The notes: generated from the letters alone by a model not told the origin. Counted from the first letter of the stretch, positions 1 through 5,980 are shown. The stretch: DNA of 8,505 nucleotides from Archangiaceae bacterium (GCA_023248915.1 JAHFDQ010000250.1:1-8505); one strand, 5' to 3'. Numbers and translations: made by a program.

Positions 1-121
1 CTCGAATTTCCACATCCAGCGCGCCACCGGCGACGCGCGCCACCGGCCAGGCGCCCCTTCGCGAAAGGTCGCCCTCCTTGCCCGACCTCGGGAATTGGGG
101 TCAAGTTCTTCCTATGCGTAA
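1..121. other. Non-coding or element-derived stretch upstream of the RNase Z fragment
   Basis: No convincing coding region is seen on either strand. Homology to RNase Z begins at 122, just after an in-frame TAA at 119-121. The sequence at about 98-120 (ggggtcaagttcttcctatg and following) resembles, from memory only, sequence found at the ends of repetitive or REP/Y1-transposase-type elements in environmental genomes. No transposase motif can be read here. It is therefore either the outer edge of an element that replaced the 5' half of the RNase Z gene or simply degraded gene sequence. In the RNase Z frame, the codons before the TAA read Y-A, which would fit the natural Y-A-(L) context, so a nonsense mutation is also possible. 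Confidence 0.3.
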
Positions 122-595
122 GCCGAGCGGCCGGGGCGCTTCAACCTCGACGCGGCGAGGGCGCTGGGAGTCACCAAGGGGCCGGACTTCGGCAAATTGC
201 AGCGCGGCGACTCCGTGCAGACGAAGTCCGGAGCCACGGTGCAGGCAAGCCAGGAGCTGGGCGCGTCGCGGCCGGGCCGCAAGCTGGTGATTTCAGGAGA
301 CACCCGACCGTGCGCCGCGCTCACCGAAGCGGCGAAGGACGCCGACCTCTTGGTGCACGAGGCGACGTTCTGCGACGACGAGCAGGAACGAGCGCTCGAG
401 ACGCGTCACTCCACGTCGAGGGAAGCGGCGAGGGTGGCCCGCGAGGCCGCGGTGCGCCGGCTGGTGTTGACGCACGTGTCGTCGCGCCACGACGTCGACA
501 CCAGCAGCCTGCTCGCCCAGGCGCGGGACGAATTCAAGGGCCCGCTCGAGGTGGCGCACGACGTGCTGACGGTGGAGATTCCGCTCAGGGAGTAG
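122..595 (+). pseudogene. rnz: Ribonuclease Z, C-terminal half (5'-truncated)
   Basis: Ribonuclease Z is the metallo-beta-lactamase-fold endonuclease that matures tRNA 3' ends. The frame is open from 122 (E-R-P-G-R-F-N-L-D) to the TAG at 593-595, about 157 residues, whereas bacterial RNase Z is about 300 or more. Hallmarks of the C-terminal half are present: GKLQRGD near the start, GDTRPC with a metal-binding Asp, the LLVHEATF motif, the H-S-T-S histidine motif and LTHVSSRH with the last metal-ligand His. The usual Gly before HST is Arg here. The N-terminal HxHxDH zinc motif and substrate-clamp region are missing and do not appear upstream. The first ATG in frame is at 197, but homology extends upstream to 122, so that ATG is not the natural start. 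A nonsense codon at 119-121 or a rearrangement broke the gene. It cannot be catalytic as it stands. Family assignment is firm, pseudogene status likely. Confidence 0.82.
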
Positions 596-614
596 GGCCG
601 CAGCCCCGTGTCCC

Positions 615-650
615 TTCCCACCCAACCCTGCTTCCCGCTACCCTGCGCCG
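615..650 (+). repeat. 36-bp direct repeat, left copy
   Basis: Positions 615-650 match 1940-1975 in 34 of 36 bases; the mismatches are at 620 (a/g) and 644 (t/c). Similarity stops sharply at both outer edges. The copies lie 1325 bp apart and flank the ATPase gene. The core contains GCTACCCTGCGCC, which fits a TAnnnT-type -10 element (TACCCT at 639-644) with TTCCCA 18 bp upstream, so it could be a promoter copied along with the gene rather than an insertion scar. Confidence 0.85.
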
Positions 651-691
651 AGCGCGAAAAGGAGGTTTGCGCTTCCTTGAAGTTCTCGGGC

Positions 692-697
692 TATAAA
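692..697 (+). promoter_or_regulatory. Probable -10 box (TATAAA) of the ATPase gene
   Basis: TATAAA at 692-697 stands out in otherwise GC-rich sequence. The best -35 candidate is TTGCGC at 667-672 with a 19-bp spacer, which is weak. Transcription would begin near 703-705, at the left arm of the inverted repeat, giving a leader of only a few bases if translation starts at 711 and about 30 bases if it starts at 735. Confidence 0.45.
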
Positions 698-702
698 TAG
701 AC

Positions 703-737
703 CATACTCCATGAACGGCGTACCATCATGGAGTATG
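703..737. promoter_or_regulatory. Perfect 12-bp inverted repeat over the ATPase start (candidate operator or 5' hairpin)
   Basis: catactccatga (703-714) is the exact reverse complement of tcatggagtatg (726-737), with an 11-base spacer. The repeat starts 6 bp after the TATAAA box and includes both candidate start codons (ATG 711 and ATG 735). In DNA it could be an operator for a dimeric repressor. In RNA it would form a hairpin sequestering the start and the GGAG at 730-733. A Rho-independent terminator is unlikely, as there is no U-tract. The symmetry is certain, the role is inferred. Confidence 0.6.
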
Positions 738-1892
738 TTCCACCGTCTCATTCGGCGCCCGACGCAGCAGAGCTTCTTCCTCTTCGGCGCTCGCGGCACA
801 GGAAAGAGCACGTGGCTGCGGTCGGTGCTGCCAGAGGGGCCCCGGGTGGTGTGGTTCGACCTGCTCGACCTCGAGACCGAAGACCTGTTCCGGGCGCGGC
901 CGGAAGCGTTCGCGCAGCGGCTCGACGCGCTGCCTCGATCGGTGCGCTGGGTGGTCGTGGATGAGATTCAGAAGCTACCTCGGCTGCTGGACACGGTGCA
1001 CCGGTTCATCGAGCGCAAGCGGCTTCGCTTTGCCCTCTCTGGCTCGAGCGCGCGCAAACTCAAGGCCGGCGGCGCGAACCTCCTCGGGGGTCGCGCCGTG
1101 TCGCTTCACCTGTTCCCTTTGACGGAGCGAGAGGTGGGCCCGGCCTTCGATCTCGACGAGGCCCTGCGCTTCGGCACCTTGCCTCAGCAGTTCGGCCTCA
1201 AGGGCGACGTGGCCAGGGCCTCGTTCCTGAGGTCGTACGCGCTGATGTACCTGAAAGAAGAAATTTGGGCTGAGCAACTGGTGCGCAAGCTCGACCCATT
1301 TCGCCGGTTTCTCGAGGTTGCGGCACAGTCGCACGGCAAGATTGTCAACGTGGCCAACATCGCGCGCGATACGGGTGTCGACGACAAGACTGTCGCCACG
1401 TACTTCGAACTCGTCGAGGACACCCACCTCGGATTGTTGCTGGAACCGTTCGACAGTTCCTTTCGTCGAAGGCTCTCGAAGCGACCGAAGTTCTACTACT
1501 TTGACCCAGGGGTCGCCCGCGCCTTGGCCCGCATGCTCGAGCTGCCGCTGCCTCGGCGGACGAGCGGGTACGGCGAGGCCTTCGAGGCGTTCGTCATCGC
1601 CGAGGTACACCGGCTGTGCTCGTACCTGAGGCCCGGCTTTCGGCTCTCATACTTGCGCACCAAGGACGACGCCGAAGTCGATCTGGTGGTCGAGCGGCCC
1701 GGGGCCGCGCCCCTGTTCGTGGAGATCAAGAGCGCCACGCGGGCCAGCGAGATCGAGGTGCACCGCCTGCAGCGCCTCGCGAGGGACCACGGTCGCGCCA
1801 AGCCCAGCGTCTGGTGCACCGCAAACGCGGCGGAGATCGTGGGGGGCGTCGAGGTCTTGCCGTGGCAGGCGGCGCTGAGGAAGTATTTCTGA
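711..1892 (+). CDS. AAA_14 / DUF4143-type ATP-binding protein
   Basis: A cytoplasmic P-loop ATPase of the AAA_14 (PF13173) plus DUF4143 (PF13635) architecture; 393 residues is normal for the family. Walker A is GARGTGKS at residues 26-33, Walker B VVVDE at 81-85, and the sensor-like FALSGSS segment lies around 107-113. A winged-helix-like region follows (KTVATYFE near 226-233). The C-terminal part carries a PD-(D/E)xK-like pattern: EVD at 322-324, then VEIK at 337-340. Family members are widespread, often solitary and poorly characterised; their physiological role is unknown. Homologues commonly begin MF-R-L-I-R, which matches ATG 735 (residue 9), so the true start may be 735. Neither start has a well-spaced ribosome-binding site: GGAG at 730-733 lies 1 base before 735, and nothing precedes 711. 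The gene stands alone between the two direct repeats. Confidence 0.85.
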   Translation: MNGVPSWSMFHRLIRRPTQQSFFLFGARGTGKSTWLRSVLPEGPRVVWFDLLDLETEDLFRARPEAFAQRLDALPRSVRWVVVDEIQKLPRLLDTVHRFIERKRLRFALSGSSARKLKAGGANLLGGRAVSLHLFPLTEREVGPAFDLDEALRFGTLPQQFGLKGDVARASFLRSYALMYLKEEIWAEQLVRKLDPFRRFLEVAAQSHGKIVNVANIARDTGVDDKTVATYFELVEDTHLGLLLEPFDSSFRRRLSKRPKFYYFDPGVARALARMLELPLPRRTSGYGEAFEAFVIAEVHRLCSYLRPGFRLSYLRTKDDAEVDLVVERPGAAPLFVEIKSATRASEIEVHRLQRLARDHGRAKPSVWCTANAAEIVGGVEVLPWQAALRKYF

Positions 1893-2077
1893 GGAGCGAG
1901 CCCCGAGCGTCGCCTGCCCCAACGGAAGTTCCGCGGCCGTTCCCGCCCAACCCTGCTTCCCGCTACCCCGCGCCGGCATCGGGTTGCAATTCCGGGTGAA
2001 GGTCTATCGCTGGCTGTGACACACTTGCGCGCCGGCCGACGGAGCCCAGAGGCCGGACACCCGCAACCCGAGGCCCC
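1893..2077 (+). promoter_or_regulatory. Leader of the collagen-like gene
   Basis: This gap holds the right repeat copy and a GAGG at 2070-2073, four bases before the ATG at 2078, a reasonable ribosome-binding site. TTGCAA at 1984-1989 could be a -35, but no good -10 follows at normal spacing. The -10-like element in the repeat is the other candidate. No terminator for the ATPase gene is evident. Confidence 0.35.
1940..1975 (+). repeat. 36-bp direct repeat, right copy
   Basis: This is the second copy of the 615-650 repeat, 48 bp after the ATPase stop and 102 bp before the collagen-like gene. It differs by g at 1945 and c at 1969, which changes the -10-like TACCCT to TACCCC. It may belong to the leader of the collagen-like gene, or mark the right edge of an inserted or duplicated segment. 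Confidence 0.85.
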
Positions 2078-3820
2078 ATGAACCGCCACCTCGCCCTCGC
2101 CGTCGGCCTCTTGATGCTCGGTTCGTGCACGGGCGGTGAGCCGGCGCCCGAAGGCGCGAAGGGACCGACCGGGTCGACGGGAGCCGACGGACAGCAAGGC
2201 CCGACTGGAGGGCCGGGCGTCGCCGGGCAGACGGGGCCGCAGGGAGATCCGGGCCGCGATCTCGTTATCACCGCCGCCGATGGAGGCACCGTCCTTCTCG
2301 ACGGCGGAGTCCTACTCGTCTCCGGGCCCCGAGGTGCCGACGGCATCGCGGGCCCCACAGGTGCCGACGGACCCCAGGGTGGAATCGGCCCACAGGGACC
2401 GACCGGAGCGACGGGACCAACCGGAGACGTAGGTGGCCAAGGGCCGACCGGCTTGCAGGGGCTGATGGGTGTGACCGGGCTCGACGGCCCGACCGGTGCG
2501 ACGGGGCAGGTGGGCGCGACCGGGACTACAGGACCAGACGGCGCTACCGGCGCGACGGGGCAAGCGGGCGCGACTGGGACCACGGGACCTACCGGTGCTA
2601 CCGGCGCCACAGGGCAGGCGGGCGTGACTGGGACCACGGGAACTACCGGTGCTACCGGCGCCACAGGGCAGGCGGGCGTGACCGGGCCCACGGGCGCTTC
2701 TGGTGCTGCCGGCGCCACAGGGCAGGCAGGCGTGACGGGTGCGACTGGGCCGACGGGAGCTGCCGGAGTCGATGGTGCCACCGGCGCGACGGGGCAGGCG
2801 GGCGCGACGGGGCAGGCAGGTGCGACCGGGCCGCTAGGGCCGATGGGCCCGACAGGGCCGACGGGAACGGCCGGCGCTCTGGGGCCCGCGGGGGCGTCCG
2901 GGGCCACTGGGCTGCAGGGCCTGGCAGGCCAGTCGGTGGTGGGTTCGTCCGAGCCCATCGGGGTGAACTGCGGCCAGGGCGGAGTCCGGTATGACTCGGT
3001 CAGCGGCACCCAGTACGTTTGCAACGGGGTGCCGGGTGTGGCGGGCCAGTCGGTGGTCGGTTCGTCCGAACCCATCGGAGTGAACTGCGCCCAGGGTGGA
3101 GTCCGGTACGACTCGACCAGCGGAACGGATTACGTGTGCAACGGTGCGCCCGGGGTCGCCGGAGTCCAGGGGCTGCCAGGAGCAACAGGGCCTGCGGGCC
3201 CGACGGGGCAGCCGGGCCCCACGGGGCCAATCGGTGATTTCAGCGGGTCATTCGTCGGGGACGCCGGCATCGAGGGCAACTTCTTCGTCGCAGGAGACCT
3301 CTTCGTCGCGAAGTCGCTCTACGCCCCGGGCACGGTGGCCCAGGTCGTCATAGGAACCTCGACCACCACCGCCAGCGCCAACGTGACCGCGTTCACCGAG
3401 GTCCACCCCTCGTACAGGATTGCCATCACTCCGAAGTTCGCCGGCAGCAAGTTCCTGGTCGAGTACAGCTTCCCCATCAATGCCGCGCTGGCGGCCAACA
3501 CCGTTTTCGACATGCAACTCGTCAGAGACCCGGGCGGTGCCGAGACGGTCATCGGCGCGGGGCCCGTCAATGGATTCAGAAACAGGACGACCTACGTCAG
3601 CCGCCCAAATAACGGGTTCGACGCGAACGACCAGCAGAACGTCTACCTCGTGGCGCCCGACACGGGGCTGGCAGCTGGGACGCCCTACACCTACGGGCTG
3701 AAGTACCGCCGCGAGCCGGGCGGGTCGGGCATCTGCTACTTCAACTACAGCTTCGGGGACAGCGCGGCCTACGGGTTCAGCGGGATGATGGTCATGAAGG
3801 TGACGGAAATCGCCCAGTAG
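2078..3820 (+). CDS. Collagen-like lipoprotein with tail-fibre-like C-terminal head
   Basis: A 580-residue exported protein. Residues 1-17 form a lipoprotein signal ending in lipobox L-G-S-C (Cys17), so it is probably anchored in the envelope. Gly-X-Y triplets run from 26 to 58, break for about 24 residues (RDLVITAADGG...), then continue for about 67 triplets (83-284), rich in GPT, GAT and GQA. Two 39-residue Cys-containing modules follow (285-323, 324-362), then a short collagen stretch to about 387. The C-terminus (420-580, beginning VAQVVIGTS) lacks collagen sequence and, with the ITP-x-FAGSKFLVEY segment, resembles a domain I recall from phage and marine tail-fibre proteins. By analogy with collagen stalks that end in trimerising heads, it probably forms a trimeric surface filament. 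Thr in the Y position resembles glycosylated bacterial collagens such as BclA. Ligand unknown. Confidence 0.88.
   Translation: MNRHLALAVGLLMLGSCTGGEPAPEGAKGPTGSTGADGQQGPTGGPGVAGQTGPQGDPGRDLVITAADGGTVLLDGGVLLVSGPRGADGIAGPTGADGPQGGIGPQGPTGATGPTGDVGGQGPTGLQGLMGVTGLDGPTGATGQVGATGTTGPDGATGATGQAGATGTTGPTGATGATGQAGVTGTTGTTGATGATGQAGVTGPTGASGAAGATGQAGVTGATGPTGAAGVDGATGATGQAGATGQAGATGPLGPMGPTGPTGTAGALGPAGASGATGLQGLAGQSVVGSSEPIGVNCGQGGVRYDSVSGTQYVCNGVPGVAGQSVVGSSEPIGVNCAQGGVRYDSTSGTDYVCNGAPGVAGVQGLPGATGPAGPTGQPGPTGPIGDFSGSFVGDAGIEGNFFVAGDLFVAKSLYAPGTVAQVVIGTSTTTASANVTAFTEVHPSYRIAITPKFAGSKFLVEYSFPINAALAANTVFDMQLVRDPGGAETVIGAGPVNGFRNRTTYVSRPNNGFDANDQQNVYLVAPDTGLAAGTPYTYGLKYRREPGGSGICYFNYSFGDSAAYGFSGMMVMKVTEIAQ
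2540..2755 (+). repeat. 54-bp tandem repeat inside the collagen-like region
   Basis: Four consecutive 54-bp units (2540, 2594, 2648, 2702) encode the 18-residue pattern GATGATGQAGxTGTTGPT, where x is A or V. Units 2 and 3 are nearly identical at DNA level, and the fourth diverges in its last triplets. A further related, non-periodic stretch runs to about 2830. This points to recent expansion by slippage or unequal exchange, which would vary the stalk length. Confidence 0.75.
2930..3163 (+). repeat. Two 117-bp tandem copies encoding a Cys-pair module
   Basis: Copies at 2930-3046 and 3047-3163 encode 39-residue modules starting QSVVGSSEPIGVNC and ending YVCNGxPGVAG. Each has two Cys (V-N-C and Y-V-C-N-G) that could form one disulfide, a Gly-Gly-Val-R-Y-D-S core and a P-G-V-A-G tail linking back to collagen. 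Similar C-xx-GG-...-Y-x-CNG modules occur in other bacterial collagen-like proteins (recollection). Confidence 0.8.
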
Positions 3821-4051
3821 CGGTTTCGTCGGCCCTTCGGGAACCTGAGCCGCCGCCGACCCGCAGCCAACTGTACGACGACGACTCGGCGGACGCCCGC
3901 ACAGCTCACCCAGTTGCCTCTGGACGGGTTCGAGCTGTTCAACCTGCACGCCACCATGTTCAAGAACGCGGGCATCGTGCCGTATTGAGCCATCAGTCGG
4001 TCCAGCCTCCCGTCGAAGCGGCTGGCTGCGAGTAGCTCGGCAGGCCGAGGC
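3821..4051 (+). pseudogene. Relic of an unidentified gene (3' end) between convergent genes
   Basis: After the TAG of the collagen-like gene the same frame stays open to a TGA at 3986-3988. Its last part, from about 3905, reads like protein: TPAQLTQLPLDGFELFNLHA, followed by TMFKNAGIVPY. There is no start codon or ribosome-binding site for it, and the first 20 or so codons look random and Arg-rich. It may be the tail of a lost gene. I do not recognise the family with confidence. A chance open frame is possible. The rest of the gap (3989-4051) holds only the hairpin described separately. Confidence 0.3.
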
Positions 4052-4052
4052 T
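4034..4052 (-). terminator. Weak hairpin at the end of the beta-barrel gene
   Basis: CTCGGC (4036-4041) and GCCGAG (4044-4049) are inverted. With AGC/GCT outside and one bulged base the stem is about 8 bp, overlapping the last base of the minus-strand stop codon. There is no U-tract, so termination is only a possibility. Confidence 0.22.
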
Positions 4053-4750
4053 CAGAAGTACAAACACACCTGCAGCCGCACCGTCGGCCGGAACGTCGCG
4101 GCGCCGTCGAGCGCGGTGGTGGTGGTGGTCGTGTCGGAGAGCATCTTGTCGTTGAGCGCCGGCTGCTCGTGGTGCGTGCTCACCTTGGTCGACGAGTAGG
4201 TGACGAGCGGGTTTTGAGCGTCGGCGCTGAGCGACAACCCGTGCCCGAGGAACCACTCGACGCCCAGGCCCCAGGAGAGCCCGGCCGAGAGCCCGGTAGT
4301 CGTCTGGCGATCGACCTGGGTGCCCGCCGCCGCGTCGGTGTTCCTCGTCGCGTTCGTCAGCCCCACGTTGGCGCCCACCAGCGCCAGCAGATCCACTGGC
4401 CCTTTGCCCATCACGGGGTAGCGCACGTTGGCGCCGACCATCAGGGCGTAGCCGGCGGTTCCCTCATTCGCCTTGCTCTCGACGGCGGCTTGACCGGGGA
4501 GTGTGACCGACGAGTTCACGGCGTTCGAGCCGCTGTCGGCGCCGAGCCGAACGTTGGGCTCGAGCGCGAACGCGGCCAGGCGCACGCGCACGCCCACGGT
4601 GTTGGGCTCGAGCAGCGACTGCGGAAAGGCCCACCCGGCGGCAATGCCGACAGTAGTGCCTTCAGGGCGTCCTTCGGCGACCGCCGGCTCCAGCGCGAGG
4701 GCGCTGCTGCTGAGGCTGAAGATGGCAATGGCAAGCGTTGGAAGCCGCAT
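4052..4750 (-). CDS. Small outer-membrane beta-barrel protein
   Basis: A 232-residue protein with a clear Sec signal peptide (MRLPTLAIAIFSLSSSALA, cleavage likely after Ala19). The mature chain alternates polar and hydrophobic residues in short segments separated by turns, for example VGVRVRLAAFALEPNVRLG, YALMVGANVRYPV, VDLLALVGANVGL, GLSAGLSWGLGVEWFLG and LSLSADAQNPL. It ends in VRLQVCLYF, whose terminal Phe is typical of proteins inserted by the BAM complex. This fits a barrel of roughly eight strands (OmpA/OmpW-like size), with the extended Thr-rich loop DTTTTTTALDG before the last strand. Substrate or role cannot be told. Its ATG follows a G-rich run (GGGGGGA) that can serve as ribosome-binding site. 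It is convergent with the collagen-like gene. A run of coding-like sequence lies just upstream on the same strand. Confidence 0.75.
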   Translation of the reverse strand: MRLPTLAIAIFSLSSSALALEPAVAEGRPEGTTVGIAAGWAFPQSLLEPNTVGVRVRLAAFALEPNVRLGADSGSNAVNSSVTLPGQAAVESKANEGTAGYALMVGANVRYPVMGKGPVDLLALVGANVGLTNATRNTDAAAGTQVDRQTTTGLSAGLSWGLGVEWFLGHGLSLSADAQNPLVTYSSTKVSTHHEQPALNDKMLSDTTTTTTALDGAATFRPTVRLQVCLYF

Positions 4751-4768
4751 GAGTCCCCCCGAGCCCCA

Positions 4769-5029
4769 TCATCTGTCGGGCACGGGACGGCGCAAATATT
4801 CTCCCGTCGGGAATGGTTCGCCACGGATGGTGATGCCAAGCTCCTGCTTCCAGGCCAAGGGGCTCACGGAGTTCATCGAGCTGGCGTAGCGGGGCCCGAA
4901 GGGAATCGGCGTCCGCTCCACTTTGCGACGCTACATCTCCACGAACATGCCCTCGATCTCCTTCCCGTGGTTGTCCAGCTGGGCCGAAAGAAGCCGCGCC
5001 CGGACCTCTTGAGCTAAGGTGTCGCGGTC
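4769..5029 (-). pseudogene. Unidentified gene relic interrupted by TAG, or two short ORFs
   Basis: On the minus strand one frame reads DRDTLAQEVRARLLSAQL, then DNHGKEIEGMFVEM, a TAG (4933-4931), then RRKVERTPIPFGPRYASS and on to GEPFPTGEYLRRPVPDR and a TGA at 4771-4769. Both halves have protein-like composition and mostly G/C third positions, and they share a frame, so this looks like one gene with a nonsense codon or two neighbouring gene tails. After the TAG, GTG at 4921-4919 could start a 50-residue ORF ending 18 bp before the beta-barrel start. No ribosome-binding site is seen for it. I recognise no family. This covers most of the otherwise empty 4751-5062 gap. Confidence 0.4.
5013..5027 (+). 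promoter_or_regulatory. Possible -10 element upstream of the MYXO-CTERM-like gene
   Basis: GCTAAGGTGTCGC (5013-5025) has the same GCTAnnnTG shape as the core of the two 36-bp repeats, with TAAGGT (5015-5020) fitting TAnnnT. No good -35 is visible. If used, the leader would be about 35 bases. The GGGGG at 5050-5054, eight bases before the ATG at 5063, could be the ribosome-binding site. Confidence 0.25.
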
Positions 5030-5062
5030 GCAGCATGAAGCCAGCATCTGGGGGCTCCGCCG

Positions 5063-5980
5063 ATGCGCTTTCCTTTGGTTGCCGCAGCGGCGTTCTGCGG
5101 TACGAGCTTGATGCTGGTCGGGACGGTCTCCAGCGCCAGCATGCCCTGCCGGCTGCCACAAGTGACGCTGCAGCCCCCCACCAACGCGACGGCGGTGCAG
5201 GAACCGCTGGTGTTGTCCGTCGCGCCGGGGCCAGGGCTTTCCCGCGGCCTGGGTGATCTCATCAGCCTAGAGGCGGCGGACGGTACCAAGGTGCCGGCGC
5301 AGGTGGATGTCGTCGATGCTGGCTGGGTACAGCGCGCGAGCATTCGTGGGCTTGGGGCGTCAGGCTGGTACACGGTCCGGCTTTCGTTGCCTCCGGGGGG
5401 CCGCGAGAGCAGTGATCGGTCTCTGGTCGCGACGGCCACCGGCTTCTACGGCGAAGTGCTGGTAGGTCAATCGGACCCGGGCATTGCGCAAGTCCAGCAA
5501 TGCGCAACATCTGTCGCCATCACCTGGTCCGAGCCAGTGGCGTTCGAGCAGGATCCCGCAGGGGACATCGAGCATCGTTCGGGCTCGGGTGAGACGATCG
5601 CCTGCACCAATGCCCCGAGCGCTCTCGACGCCGGGTGCCGCTCCAGCATTCGGTTGACCTGCGCCGACTTCGCCATCGCGGCGCTTCGGGTCGTCCGCCC
5701 GCCCCGGAGCGTGGACGGAGGCAGCGCGAGCTTCCCTCCGCCCGGGGAGGTTTTCGAGGCCACGCAGTGGGCGACCGACACGACTCTCGGCGGCGCCTGC
5801 CAGATCTGGCAACCGAACGTGAGGGAACGTTCTCACCAGAACCTCTCCGCGAGTGATCTCTCCGCGACCTACGCGAAATGCCCGAGCGAAGGCGGCTGCG
5901 GCTGCTCGGGTGGGAGTGGCGTTGCAATGTGGGCCCTGGCTTTTGGGGTGGTGCGCAAGATGGCTCGTCATGTCCGCTGA
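5063..5980 (+). CDS. Exported Cys-containing protein with MYXO-CTERM-like tail
   Basis: A 305-residue exported protein of unknown function. Residues 1-25 form a signal peptide (MRFPLVAAAAFC...VSSA, cleavage after Ala25). The next segment (PPTNATAVQEPLVLSVAPG to about 100) has the look of a bacterial Ig-like fold, with a regular DGTKVPAQVDVV...GWYTVRLSLPPGG pattern. Eight further Cys follow (such as QQCATS, IACTNAP, AGCRSS, LTCADF, GACQIW), suggesting disulfides. The tail is GGCGCSGGSG, then VAMWALAFGVV and basic RKMARHVR: the C-x-C, short hydrophobic span and basic end of the MYXO-CTERM sorting signal (TIGR03901), which is processed by a rhomboid-like myxosortase and leads to cell-surface attachment. 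The hydrophobic span is short (about 11-12 residues) and not Leu-rich, so the match is imperfect. It overlaps the next gene by 11 bp. Confidence 0.68.
   Translation: MRFPLVAAAAFCGTSLMLVGTVSSASMPCRLPQVTLQPPTNATAVQEPLVLSVAPGPGLSRGLGDLISLEAADGTKVPAQVDVVDAGWVQRASIRGLGASGWYTVRLSLPPGGRESSDRSLVATATGFYGEVLVGQSDPGIAQVQQCATSVAITWSEPVAFEQDPAGDIEHRSGSGETIACTNAPSALDAGCRSSIRLTCADFAIAALRVVRPPRSVDGGSASFPPPGEVFEATQWATDTTLGGACQIWQPNVRERSHQNLSASDLSATYAKCPSEGGCGCSGGSGVAMWALAFGVVRKMARHVR

Noticed and set aside
1..121. A transposase N-terminus on the minus strand (frame reading ARVAGGALDVEIR)
   Set aside because: Only a dozen residues at the window edge and no family motif can be read.
677..700. Seven-codon TTG mini-ORF after AAAAGGAGG, as a possible leader peptide
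   Set aside because: It would end at the TATAAA box region upstream of the likely transcription start, so it is probably not transcribed with the ATPase.
975..1610. 211-residue minus-strand frame inside the ATPase gene
   Set aside because: Antisense to a clear P-loop ATPase; no independent support.
711..1892. Toxin-antitoxin or abortive-infection module
   Set aside because: No partner gene is adjacent; the ATPase is solitary, and no toxin-like or antitoxin-like small ORF can be supported.
1963..3075. 370-residue Pro/Val-rich open frame on the minus strand
   Set aside because: It is the antisense shadow of the Gly-X-Y codons, with no ribosome-binding site or domain, and the plus-strand gene has a lipobox and a full domain structure.
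5853..5969. Upstream extension of the dehydrogenase-like gene to ATG 5853
   Set aside because: It would overlap the preceding gene by 128 bp and bury the lipoprotein signal, which starts naturally at 5970.
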